Assembly (NCBI GenBank): GCA_964195545.1
Contig: CAXMQQ010000032.1
Location: 1-26,080 of the forward strand
DNA: 26,080 bases
Direction: 5' to 3'
From: JAHEEL01 sp964195545
GTDB taxonomy: Bacteria > Actinomycetota > Acidimicrobiia > Spongiisociales > UBA5794
Shown: positions 6,088 through 13,105 of the stretch, one piece after another
How the letters are laid out: every line of letters starts with the position of its first letter
Position numbering within the stretch: position 1 is the first letter of the stretch
The notes under the pieces: generated by a model
Told to the model about the DNA's origin: nothing
The model's input: the letters and a program-made list of their open reading frames with translations, nothing else
The model's database searches: none
Program-made: the position numbers and the translations under genes

Positions 6088-7911
6088 GTGTGTGGAATCA
6101 TGGGCTACGTCGGCCCCAAAGAAGCCGCCCCCATCATCATGGACGGGTTGAAACGTCTCGAATACCGGGGCTACGACTCGGCAGGCATCGCCGTCATAAA
6201 CGGCTCGATCGATGTTCGCAAAGCTGAGGGGAAGATCGCCCGCCTCGTCGCTCGTCTCGAAGAGGACCCTCTCAAGGGGACCGTCGGGATCGGTCACACC
6301 CGATGGGCTACCCACGGTGAACCGAGCGATCTCAACGCTCATCCCCACACGGACCCGACCGGCGAGTTCGTTGTCGTCCACAACGGCATCATCGAGAACT
6401 TCCAGACGCTGCGCGAAGAACTCGAATCAGAGGGTGCGGTTCTGACCTCCCAGACGGATACCGAGATCCTCGCCCATCTCATCGCTCAGGGGTACGACGG
6501 AGACCTCGCCTTGGCCGTTCGAAATGCGGTCGAGCGGGCAGAAGGTGCGTATGCGCTGGTCGTGATGACCAAACGGGAGCCACGCAAGATCATCGCCGTG
6601 CGCAAGATCAGTCCGCTGGTGATCGGACTCGGCGACAGAGAGACGTTCCTCGCATCCGACATCCCGGCGGTGCTCCACCACACCCGTGACTTCCTCATCA
6701 TCGAGGACGACGAGATGGTGACCATCACCGAGGATGGTGCGGTCATCGAGACGATCGATGGCGTTCCGGTCGATCGGGATGTCCTACACGTCGATTGGGA
6801 CGCAGCCCAGGCCGAGAAAGGCGGCTTCGAACACTTCATGTTGAAGGAGATTCACGAGCAGCCTGCCGTGATCACCGAGACCCTCGGGGGCCGTCTCGAT
6901 GAAGACGGTACTGCGTGGCTCGAAGATGTGGCGTTCGATGATGCCTTCGCTAGGGACCTCGACACCGTCTGGATCACCGCGTGCGGTACCGCCTATCACG
7001 CCGGTCTCGTCGGCAGAGAGATCTTCCAACGGGTTCTCAGACTCCCGACCTTGGTGGAGTACGCCCACGAGATGCGATATGCAGATCCGATGGTCAAGGA
7101 GGGTGATCTCACCATCGCGATTTCACAATCCGGTGAGACGGCAGACACGCTCGCAGCGGCCCGGCTTGCTGGGGAGCGGGGGGCGCGCATGCTCGCTCTG
7201 ACCAATGTCGTGGGGTCGACACTGAGTCGCTACGCCGATGATGTTCTCTACACGCGGGCGGGGCCTGAGATCTCGGTCGCTTCGACGAAGGCCTACGTCG
7301 CGATGCTGATCGGTCAGTATCTACTGGCGCTCCGCCTCGGCATCGCCAGGGGTTCGATTGATCGAGACCGTGCCACCGAGATCGCGCGCGGGCTGAACCA
7401 CCTGCCGGCCCAGGTCGAGGCGATCATCGAGAACGACGAGGCGATCGTCGAGGCTGCTCGTGCGATCGTCGATGCCAACGATATCTACTTCCTCGGGCGC
7501 GGCCTGGACTACGCCGTCGCTATGGAGGGATCGCTGAAGCTGAAGGAGATCTCCTATCTGCACAGCGAAGCGATGCCCGCCGGCGAACTCAAGCACGGCA
7601 CGCTGGCGCTGATCACCAAAGGTGTGCCAGTGATCGTCGTCGTGACGCAGCGGGCGACCTACGACAAGACCATCTCCGCGGTACAAGAAGTCAAGGCGCG
7701 TGGCGGGATGGTTGTCGCCGTGGCCTACGACAGCGACACTGAGATCGAGAAGTTCGCAGAGATCGTGCTGAGGATTCCGGAGACGGATGACCTACTAGCG
7801 CCGGTCAACGCCGTCGTGCCACTGCAACTGCTGGCCTATCACGTCGCGAGGTTGCGGGGGCACGACATCGACCAACCGCGTAACCTCGCGAAGTCGGTCA
7901 CCGTCGAATAG
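6088..7911 (+). CDS. glmS: Glutamine-fructose-6-phosphate aminotransferase (isomerizing)
   Basis: GlmS makes glucosamine-6-phosphate from fructose-6-phosphate and glutamine, the first committed step to UDP-GlcNAc. The 607-residue protein is full length. The N-terminal class II glutaminase domain starts CGIMGYVG, so Cys2 becomes the N-terminal nucleophile after Met removal, and has GIGHTRWATHG near residue 72. Two SIS sugar-isomerase domains follow, with ACGTAYHAG, SQSGETADT, STKAY and the C-terminal DQPRNLAKSVTVE tail that closes the active site. The start is the GTG at 6088, which gives the required Met-Cys-Gly; GAGGAG at 6073-6078 is the ribosome site. Expression is expected to be controlled by the ribozyme upstream. 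Confidence 0.97.
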   Translation: MCGIMGYVGPKEAAPIIMDGLKRLEYRGYDSAGIAVINGSIDVRKAEGKIARLVARLEEDPLKGTVGIGHTRWATHGEPSDLNAHPHTDPTGEFVVVHNGIIENFQTLREELESEGAVLTSQTDTEILAHLIAQGYDGDLALAVRNAVERAEGAYALVVMTKREPRKIIAVRKISPLVIGLGDRETFLASDIPAVLHHTRDFLIIEDDEMVTITEDGAVIETIDGVPVDRDVLHVDWDAAQAEKGGFEHFMLKEIHEQPAVITETLGGRLDEDGTAWLEDVAFDDAFARDLDTVWITACGTAYHAGLVGREIFQRVLRLPTLVEYAHEMRYADPMVKEGDLTIAISQSGETADTLAAARLAGERGARMLALTNVVGSTLSRYADDVLYTRAGPEISVASTKAYVAMLIGQYLLALRLGIARGSIDRDRATEIARGLNHLPAQVEAIIENDEAIVEAARAIVDANDIYFLGRGLDYAVAMEGSLKLKEISYLHSEAMPAGELKHGTLALITKGVPVIVVVTQRATYDKTISAVQEVKARGGMVVAVAYDSDTEIEKFAEIVLRIPETDDLLAPVNAVVPLQLLAYHVARLRGHDIDQPRNLAKSVTVE

Positions 7912-7953
7912 GAACGGACCGACGTCGGAGCGGGCGAGACAGGGAGCACGCGA

Positions 7954-8334
7954 ATGGAGATCATGGGACTCGGGGTGGATCTCGTCGAGATCGATCGCGT
8001 CCGGGGTCTGCTCGATCGCTACGGCGACTCGTTCCGTCGGCGCTGCTTCACCGATCACGAGTGGGAGTATGCCTCCCGGTTCCGCGATCCATCCGTGCGG
8101 CTGGCTGCCCGATTCGCGGGCAAGGAAGCGGTCATGAAGAGTCTTGGTACGGGGTGGAGGCATCTGCGGTGGGCCGACATCGAGATCACGGGTGGAGGCC
8201 GCCCTCGCGTCGTTCTGACTGGACGGGCAGCCGAGCGGGCGGAGGTGCTCGGCGTTACCGAGGTCCTCGTCACGATCACACATGCCGGCGACCAGGCCGT
8301 GGTGATGGCGATCGCCACCGGCAACGACTCCTGA
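7954..8334 (+). CDS. acpS: Holo-[acyl-carrier-protein] synthase
   Basis: AcpS transfers 4'-phosphopantetheine from CoA to acyl carrier protein, activating fatty-acid synthesis. The 126-residue product fits the family. GLGVDLVEIDRV near the N-terminus supplies the Mg2+-binding Asp, FTDHEWEYA follows, and RFAGKEAVMKSLG near residue 53 carries the metal-binding Glu and CoA-contacting Lys. The C-terminal VTITHAGDQAVVMAIA strand pattern is also typical. AGGGAG at 7941-7946 supports ATG 7954. It lies 42 bases after glmS and is probably cotranscribed. In many actinobacteria acpS is followed by nnrD and alr; here a palindrome-bounded unit intervenes. Confidence 0.94.
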   Translation: MEIMGLGVDLVEIDRVRGLLDRYGDSFRRRCFTDHEWEYASRFRDPSVRLAARFAGKEAVMKSLGTGWRHLRWADIEITGGGRPRVVLTGRAAERAEVLGVTEVLVTITHAGDQAVVMAIATGNDS

Positions 8335-8349
8335 CCGGAGCCCTGCACC

Positions 8350-8398
8350 GTCCGTTGTGCCTACGACCACCCCGGGTGTGGTCCCAGGCACAAACGAC
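8350..8398. repeat. 49-bp palindromic repeat, copy 1
   Basis: Two 21-base arms flank the 7-base spacer CCCGGGT. The inner arms TTGTGCCTACGACCAC (8355-8370) and GTGGTCCCAGGCACAA (8378-8393) pair at 14 of 16 positions. The ends are GTC and GAC, as in the other copies. It lies 15 bases after the acpS stop. It could act as a transcript-end hairpin, but no T-run follows. Confidence 0.85.
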
Positions 8399-8420
8399 GT
8401 GATAGACCTGCGGCCATGTC

Positions 8421-8469
8421 GTCGTTTGTGCTTAGGACCACCTCGGGTGTGGTCCTAAGCACGTGCGAC
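8421..8469. repeat. 49-bp palindromic repeat, copy 2
   Basis: The inner arms GTGCTTAGGACCAC (8428-8441) and GTGGTCCTAAGCAC (8449-8462) are perfectly complementary around the spacer CTCGGGT. The left tail GTCGTTT matches the reverse complement of the right tails of the other copies, and its own right tail is degenerate (GTGCGAC). It begins 22 bases after copy 1. Its right arm encodes the last four residues and the TAG stop of the minus-strand gene. Confidence 0.88.
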
Positions 8470-9447
8470 ACGTTGCGCCTCGGGTGAACCTGCTCGGAGT
8501 ACGGTCTGGAGCACACCTGATGGATCATCCTTGAGCATCCGGTAGGTGAATCTGAGCACCCGGTAGCCGTGTGCCACGGCGAGGTTGTCCCGGCGTCGAT
8601 CGTTCTCGAAGTCTGCTCGCTTCGTGTGGTACGTCCGACCGTCGCCTTCGATGATCAAGGACCACGGCTTGATGAGGGTATCGACACGATGTGGAAGTTC
8701 CTGCCACCAGGGAAGTCGGGCCTGAAGATCGATCGTTGGGACTCGCGGATCGTCGAGCACGGCAATCAGAACCAGTTCGAGATCGCTCTCCGAGGGGACA
8801 TAGCCTTCGGTGATCCCGGCGATGGTCTTCCGGAAGACGGCCGTTCCGGCGAGTCGGCACCCGCTGTACCGATCGAGGATGGACTGCAGATCCTGGACGG
8901 TCACCTTGCGCCGCACGAGGCAATCGTCGATCGCCCGCTGGAGGTGCCCAGGTTTCAGCCGCGCTGAGAGATCGAAGAGTGTGCTCGGAAGATCAGTCGT
9001 CGGGATGCGGTCGATGAGTACCAGACCGAGGGTGCTGAATCCCGACCGACGTCGAACGACCGCCAACCGACTGGATGCGTTCCCGGTTCCCGGCACCGAA
9101 ATCTCTGGTCTGCCTTTTCGACAATGGGGGATCTCATGGAGCGCGCCCGCTGTGACTCCCGATGCGCGGGCTCTGTTCTTGCTCAGAATCGCAGCCATGA
9201 CCTGCCGGTACCAAGTTGCGGGGGCGGAGTCCAGGGCGTACACACCGTGCTCGAGGTCAATCCAAGCCCCCGACGCTCGTCGATGATCGACCTGACGACG
9301 GCTGATTCCTGCAGCGATCGCCTGGCGATGGCTGAATACACCATGTTGCCGATTCGCTACGTGGGCGATGACACGATCTGGATCTATCACGTCGCGAACG
9401 TGCCACAGATTGCAGACGGATGGAAGAGATTCGATTGCACTCTCCAT
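8455..9447 (-). CDS. AbiEi-type winged-helix / DUF559 nuclease-fold protein
   Basis: The 330-residue product has two parts. Residues ~25-72 (RVIAHVANRQHGVFSHRQA, then ISRRQVDHRRASG, then LEHGVYAL) match the AbiEi-type winged-helix domain that opens many actinobacterial proteins. Residues ~218-318 match DUF559, related to Vsr-like PD-(D/E)XK endonucleases. The likely metal-site residues are Asp256 in HRVDTLI and Glu267/Asp269 in IIEGDG, with RRRDNLAVAHGYRVLRFTY after them. Cellular role is unknown; abortive infection, DNA repair and mobile-element functions are all possible. The ATG at 9447 overlaps palindrome copy 3 and has no ribosome site, so GTG at 9390 (starting MIDPDRVIAH) may be the true start. 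The stop lies in copy 2. Confidence 0.75.
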   Translation of the reverse strand: MESAIESLPSVCNLWHVRDVIDPDRVIAHVANRQHGVFSHRQAIAAGISRRQVDHRRASGAWIDLEHGVYALDSAPATWYRQVMAAILSKNRARASGVTAGALHEIPHCRKGRPEISVPGTGNASSRLAVVRRRSGFSTLGLVLIDRIPTTDLPSTLFDLSARLKPGHLQRAIDDCLVRRKVTVQDLQSILDRYSGCRLAGTAVFRKTIAGITEGYVPSESDLELVLIAVLDDPRVPTIDLQARLPWWQELPHRVDTLIKPWSLIIEGDGRTYHTKRADFENDRRRDNLAVAHGYRVLRFTYRMLKDDPSGVLQTVLRAGSPEAQRVARA

Positions 9448-9494
9448 CGGTTGTGCCTAGAACCACCTGGGGTGTGGTCATACGCACAAACGAT
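9446..9494. repeat. 49-bp palindromic repeat, copy 3
   Basis: The arms TTGTGCCTAGAACCAC (9451-9466) and GTGGTCATACGCACAA (9474-9489) pair at 13 of 16 positions around the spacer CTGGGGT. The ends have drifted to ATC and GAT. It is the most diverged copy, and its first two bases form part of the furthest-upstream ATG of the minus-strand gene. Confidence 0.85.
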
Positions 9495-9516
9495 GGCGGG
9501 TGCCGGTGGTCGATTC

Positions 9517-9565
9517 GTCAGTTGTGCCTAGGACCACCTGGGGTGTGGTCGTAGGCACAAACGAC
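9517..9565. repeat. 49-bp palindromic repeat, copy 4
   Basis: The arms TTGTGCCTAGGACCAC (9522-9537) and GTGGTCGTAGGCACAA (9545-9560) pair at 15 of 16 positions around the spacer CTGGGGT, the same spacer as in copy 3. The ends are GTC and GAC. It begins 22 bases after copy 3, repeating the spacing of copies 1 and 2. Confidence 0.88.
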
Positions 9566-9595
9566 GGGTGGGGTGGGGGAGTTCAGTGATGACGC

Positions 9596-9625
9596 GAAGC
9601 GACCGCTCCTTGGAGCGGCCGCTTC
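9596..9625. terminator. Long hairpin, possible terminator
   Basis: GAAGCG-A-CCGCTCC (9596-9609) pairs with GGAGCGG-C-CGCTTC (9612-9625): 13 base pairs with one A-C mismatch and a 2-base apex. Only TT follows on the plus strand and there is no T-run on the other, so intrinsic termination would be weak. It lies between the palindrome unit and alr and could serve as a boundary structure. Confidence 0.4.
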
Positions 9626-9967
9626 TTGGGTCGAACCCGTCCCGGGGAGGGGATATCTGCAGAGTGCGGAGATAGGCGACGATGTTCTGCAGATCGAAAT
9701 CCGATGTCCCGGGGGATGTCACCTCTCGGTGATGTGTCCACTCCCGACGGGGTTACCGAATCGCGAATACGGGCCGACCTGTTCTCGATCTTGCTTTCCT
9801 GGCAGGTGTCGCGCATCTCCTGGCTCGTGGTCGGGGTATCTCATCTTCCGACCGATTCTCTTCCGCCTACTGAGCGTACGCGCCCGCCCTGATCCTCCCT
9901 AGGGCCGAATGGCCCCCCTTGACGATCGAGGAGATCGAAGACTGAGCCGTGAGGCATCCATTTTCGT

Positions 9968-9980
9968 TACTCTTCTCCCT
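9968..9980 (+). promoter_or_regulatory. Candidate -10 for leaderless alr mRNA
   Basis: TACTCT (9968-9973) fits the TANNNT -10 pattern. Transcription starting 7-8 bases later would begin at the alr ATG (9981), which has no Shine-Dalgarno sequence. Leaderless mRNAs are common in actinobacteria. No good -35 is visible at the right distance; a TTGACG at 9919-9924 is too far away. Confidence 0.3.
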
Positions 9981-11099
9981 ATGAGGCCTTCCTGGATCGA
10001 GATCGACCTCGACGCGATCGAATCGAATGTCCGGATCATTCGCGATGCCATTGCTCCGACCGCTGTATGCGCCGTGGTCAAGGCCGATGGCTACGGCCAC
10101 GGCGACGTCCCCGCGGCCGAAGCAGCGATTGCTGGTGGAGCCACCCATCTGGCCGTCGCTCTGGTTTCCGAAGGCGTGCGTCTTCGCGAGGTCGGGATCG
10201 CGGCACCGATCATCGTCCTGTCGGAACCGTTGCCCGAGGAACTCGAGGCGGTCGTCGGATGGTCGCTGATACCGATCGTCTATCGGCACCACTTCGTTGA
10301 GGCCGTCGCAGCGACGGCCGATCGTCTCGGACGCGCCCCGTACCCGGTCCATCTCAAGGTCGATACGGGCATGCACCGCGTCGGTGCGTCCCCGGTCGAG
10401 GGGGTCGATCTCGCCAGAGAGATCAACGCTGATGAGCGCCTCACCCTCGAAGGAATCGCCACCCACCTTTCTGTGGCGGAGGAAGACGCTGAGTTCACCG
10501 GCCGTCAAGTGGACACTCTCGCCCGGTTCAGGGACTTGCTCGCGTCCGAAGGCATCGACGTGGTCTACGTGCATGCGGCGAATACAGCAGGAGCTCTCGA
10601 CCATCCGAACGCTCGATTCGATCTTGCTCGGGTCGGACTCGGCATCTACGGCCTCCGCCCGGCTCCGGAAACCGGTAGCGGTCTCTACCTCAGGCCAGCG
10701 ATGCGAGTCGTCTCTGCCGTCTCGTTCGTCCAACGACTCCCCGAAGGTGCGCGCCCCTCCTACGGGCGTGCACGCGCCCTCGAGCGTCCGTCGACTGTCG
10801 CAACTGTGCCCCTCGGGTATGCGGACGGAATCCCCCGTCGGCTCTCGTCTCTCGGCGGGGAAGTCCTGATCAGGGGCAAACGATATCCGTATGCCGGAAC
10901 CGTGACGATGGACCAGGTCATGATCGACCTCGGGGATGATCCGGTCGAGGTCGGAGACGAAGTCGTGTTCATCGGGACACAAGGCGACGAGGAAGTAACG
11001 GCGACCGAATGGGCCGACCTGCTCTCCACCATCAACTATGAAGTCGTCTGTCAATTCGGACCAAGGCTGCCCCGCCGATACGTTCGCGGGGGATCCTGA
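9981..11099 (+). CDS. alr: Alanine racemase
   Basis: Alr is the PLP enzyme that interconverts L- and D-alanine for peptidoglycan. The product is 372 residues. It starts WIEIDLDAIESNVR, the normal N-terminus, and has the PLP-lysine motif AVVKADGYGHG (Lys34). HLKVDTGMHRVG follows in the middle of the barrel, then PLGYADGIPR, which carries the conserved catalytic tyrosine region, and MDQVMIDLGDD near the C-terminus. ATG 9981 is chosen because homology begins there; an in-frame ATG at 9909 would add 24 unrelated residues. There is no ribosome site, suggesting leaderless translation. Its stop overlaps the next ATG as TGATG. Confidence 0.95.
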   Translation: MRPSWIEIDLDAIESNVRIIRDAIAPTAVCAVVKADGYGHGDVPAAEAAIAGGATHLAVALVSEGVRLREVGIAAPIIVLSEPLPEELEAVVGWSLIPIVYRHHFVEAVAATADRLGRAPYPVHLKVDTGMHRVGASPVEGVDLAREINADERLTLEGIATHLSVAEEDAEFTGRQVDTLARFRDLLASEGIDVVYVHAANTAGALDHPNARFDLARVGLGIYGLRPAPETGSGLYLRPAMRVVSAVSFVQRLPEGARPSYGRARALERPSTVATVPLGYADGIPRRLSSLGGEVLIRGKRYPYAGTVTMDQVMIDLGDDPVEVGDEVVFIGTQGDEEVTATEWADLLSTINYEVVCQFGPRLPRRYVRGGS

Positions 11100-11995
11100 T
11101 GGGGAACCAAACGATCACCGCTGTGCCGGGAGTTGCAGTAGGCCATCACACCGATTCGATTGCTGCTACCGGTGTCACGGTGCTGACCTTCCCTGAACCG
11201 AACGTCGCAGTGGCCGACGTCCGAGGTGGAGCACCGGGTACCCGCGAGCTCGGCACGCTCGGTGACGCCATCAAACCGGTCACGATCAACGCCCTCGTCT
11301 TCGCAGGGGGGTCCGCGTTCGGTCTGGCCGCAGCGACCGGCGTTGTCTCCGAGATCGAAGCGGAGGGGCGCGGAGCACCCACGCCCGCTGGACCCGTCCC
11401 CATCGTTCCCTCAGCGATCGTGTTCGATCTGATGACCGGAAATCGGCCGGGACGTCCCACGCCCGAGGATGGAGCAATCGCATATCGCAACCGCACCACC
11501 GAGGCCGTCACTCTTGGTCGCGTTGGGGCAGGTGCAGGAACGACCGTTGGGGCTTGGAGGGGACCGGCGGCGATGCAATTCGCCGGCGTCGGATCTACGG
11601 CCGTCACCGTCGGCGATGCGACGGTCGGTGCGTTGGTCGTCCTGAACGCTGCCGGCGACGTCTTCTCTCTCGAAGGGGAGTCGCTCACGGGCGGCGAGCC
11701 AGCATCGTTGGCACCGCCCATCGGCCCATCCCAAGGGGACAACACAACGCTCATTTGTGTCGCAACCGACGCAGGTATCGAAGACCGCAACGAGCTTCGT
11801 CGAGTCGCCATCCGCGCCCACGATGCCCTCGGTGCCTGTGTCCGGCCGACCCACACTCGGTACGACGGGGACTCGGCGTTCGTCGTGTCATTCGGCTCCA
11901 GGACTGCCGACATTGACGTCGTGCAGCAGGCCGCATTTGTGGCCGTCGGTCGGGCGATCGAAGCTGCTTTCGGCGAATCCCGGGGACAGGGATGA
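11099..11995 (+). CDS. P1-family (S58/DmpA-NylC type) Ntn-hydrolase
   Basis: This family includes the aminopeptidase DmpA, beta-aminopeptidases and the nylon-oligomer hydrolase NylC. They self-cleave in front of a Ser or Thr that becomes the N-terminal nucleophile. The 298-residue protein begins TAVPGVAVGHHTD and has VRGGAPGTRE, LVFAGGSAFGLAAATGV, RVGAGAGTTVG and VGALVVLNAAGDV in family order. GDNTTLICVATDA places the predicted autocleavage between Asn215 and Thr216, giving an alpha chain of ~215 and a beta chain of ~83 residues. Substrate unknown. There is no signal peptide, so it is probably cytoplasmic. It overlaps alr by 1 base and the next gene by 4, suggesting one operon. Confidence 0.85.
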   Translation: MGNQTITAVPGVAVGHHTDSIAATGVTVLTFPEPNVAVADVRGGAPGTRELGTLGDAIKPVTINALVFAGGSAFGLAAATGVVSEIEAEGRGAPTPAGPVPIVPSAIVFDLMTGNRPGRPTPEDGAIAYRNRTTEAVTLGRVGAGAGTTVGAWRGPAAMQFAGVGSTAVTVGDATVGALVVLNAAGDVFSLEGESLTGGEPASLAPPIGPSQGDNTTLICVATDAGIEDRNELRRVAIRAHDALGACVRPTHTRYDGDSAFVVSFGSRTADIDVVQQAAFVAVGRAIEAAFGESRGQG

Positions 11996-12645
11996 GCACC
12001 GAAGGCATCGAGCTGCTCAACGAGCTGCGCACGGAAGCGCTCGCTTGCACTTCGTGTCGGCTCTTCGAAGGGCGCACCCAGGTGGTGTTCGGTGACGGAG
12101 ATCAGGAAGCCGACGTGGTATTCGTCGGCGAGGCTCCCGGACAGCATGAGGATGAACAGGGTGTTCCGTTCGTCGGTCGATCCGGACAGCTTCTCGATCA
12201 GCTGCTCGGCGAGGTCGGACTCGAACGAAGGGACGTATACATCGCCAACGTTGTGAAATGCCGGCCGCCGAGCAACCGGGACCCGCGGCCCGATGAGATC
12301 GATGCCTGCAAGGGATATCTCAGTGAGCAGTTGCGACTCATCGATCCCAAGGTCGTCGTTACCCTCGGGAACTTCTCTTCGAAGCTCCTGTTGAAGACAG
12401 AGACCGGAATCACACGTCTGCGCGGCACGGCGTACGAGTGGTGGGGACGCCACCTTGTGCCGACGTTCCATCCGGCTGCCGCCCTGCGAGGGTCCGCCCG
12501 GGTGCTCGAGGACATGAGATTCGACTTCGGCCTCATCCGAGACGCAATCGACGGTAACCTCGGCGACAAGACCGACGGGAGTGAAGTCGGGGAGCGAAGC
12601 CATTCTGATGTGGACCCGGAGCAACTCGGTCTGTTCGGCCGCTGA
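11992..12645 (+). CDS. Uracil-DNA glycosylase, 4Fe-4S type (family 4-like)
   Basis: The enzyme removes uracil from DNA as the first step of base excision repair. The 217-residue product has the family core VFVGEAPGQHEDEQGVPFVG near residue 43 (the GEAPG catalytic/uracil loop), and FHPAAAL near residue 156 in the second active-site motif. Cys19, Cys22, Cys90 (KCRPP) and Cys106 are spaced as in iron-sulfur-cluster UDGs. NVVKCRPPSNRDPRPDEIDAC is diagnostic. The last ~30 residues are charged and variable. The ATG overlaps the upstream stop as ATGA, and tsaE begins 1 base after its stop. Confidence 0.92.
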   Translation: MSTEGIELLNELRTEALACTSCRLFEGRTQVVFGDGDQEADVVFVGEAPGQHEDEQGVPFVGRSGQLLDQLLGEVGLERRDVYIANVVKCRPPSNRDPRPDEIDACKGYLSEQLRLIDPKVVVTLGNFSSKLLLKTETGITRLRGTAYEWWGRHLVPTFHPAAALRGSARVLEDMRFDFGLIRDAIDGNLGDKTDGSEVGERSHSDVDPEQLGLFGR

Positions 12646-12646
12646 G

Positions 12647-13105
12647 ATGAGCATGATCACCACACGAACCGATTCCCCCGATGAGACACTGGCCCTCGGC
12701 AGACGCCTCGCGTCGGTCCTCGGTCCCGGCGATGTCGTGTTGCTCAGCGGTCGGCTCGGCACGGGCAAGACGCTCCTCACCTCCGGTATTGCAGAGGGCC
12801 TCGGTGTGTCAGACCCCGTCGCCAGTCCCACGTTCGTCATCGCCCGGGTCTATCGAGACGGCTTAGTGCCCCTTGTTCATGCAGACGTCTACCGCCTCGG
12901 CTCGATCCTCGAGTTCGAAGACCTCGATCTCGAGGAAACTGCGTCCGACGGTGTGTTGGTCATCGAGTGGGGAGAGGCAATCGAGGAAGCAGTTTCGATG
13001 GATCGACTCGTCATCGAGATCGAGTCCGACGGTGAGACCGGCCGACAGTTCCGGATCATCCCGTTCGGCTCATGGCTCGAGCGGTCGCTGGAGGAAGTCG
13101 CATGA
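12647..13105 (+). CDS. tsaE: tRNA threonylcarbamoyladenosine biosynthesis ATPase TsaE
   Basis: TsaE is the P-loop ATPase that supports TsaB and TsaD in making t6A at position 37 of ANN-decoding tRNAs. The 152-residue protein has the Walker A motif GRLGTGKT (residues 35-42), then SPTFVIARVY and the HADVYRL segment. VIEWGE is the characteristic ending of the catalytic core. ATG 12647, one base after the previous stop, is chosen; a second ATG at 12653 is possible and an upstream in-frame ATG lies inside the glycosylase gene. The stop overlaps tsaB as ATGA. Confidence 0.93.
   Translation: MSMITTRTDSPDETLALGRRLASVLGPGDVVLLSGRLGTGKTLLTSGIAEGLGVSDPVASPTFVIARVYRDGLVPLVHADVYRLGSILEFEDLDLEETASDGVLVIEWGEAIEEAVSMDRLVIEIESDGETGRQFRIIPFGSWLERSLEEVA

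Larger units (their letters stand above)
8350..9565. mobile_element. Putative palindrome-bounded gene unit (REP-like cassette)
   Basis: One gene encoding an AbiEi/DUF559 protein sits between two doublets of a 49-bp palindrome. Each doublet has copies spaced 71 bases start-to-start, with a 22-base gap. The gaps share little sequence, so the geometry is conserved rather than merely duplicated. There is no transposase, no obvious target-site duplication and no integrase. The layout resembles REP palindromes flanking a RAYT (TnpA-REP) gene, but the enclosed protein has a different fold. Mobility is inference. Confidence 0.4.
9566..9980. other. Non-coding spacer upstream of alr
   Basis: No convincing gene is present in these 415 bases; the short frames on both strands lack ribosome sites and family resemblance. 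The stretch begins with a G-rich tract (GGGTGGGGTGGGGG, 9567-9580). It holds a long hairpin at 9596-9625 and a small GGGCC/GGCCC hairpin at 9902-9915, and ends in a possible leaderless alr promoter. It may be the remains of the sequence displaced by the palindrome-bounded unit. Confidence 0.6.

Noticed and set aside
4692..6101. 469-codon minus-strand frame over glmM and the ribozyme
   Set aside because: It lies opposite the conserved GlmM coding sequence and crosses the structured ribozyme; no domain is recognisable.
8350..9565. CRISPR array from the four regular repeats
   Set aside because: Only two copies lie together at each site, the repeats are near-perfect palindromes of 49 bp, the pairs are a kilobase apart and no cas gene is present.
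9567..9580. G-quadruplex candidate
   Set aside because: Only three clear G-runs are present; a four-run quadruplex would require splitting the last run without a loop.
9528..9722. Small minus-strand frame containing NIVAYLRTL, and a T-arm-like GGGTTCGACCC near 9627-9637
   Set aside because: The T-arm candidate has no matching stem of five pairs and no acceptor, D or anticodon arms, so it is not a tRNA. The peptide has no ribosome site and overlaps palindrome copy 4.
11146..12840. 564-codon open frame on the minus strand
   Set aside because: It runs antisense across the P1 peptidase, glycosylase and tsaE genes, which are all clearly recognised; its low-complexity Ser/Arg/Pro composition is typical of a high-GC shadow frame.
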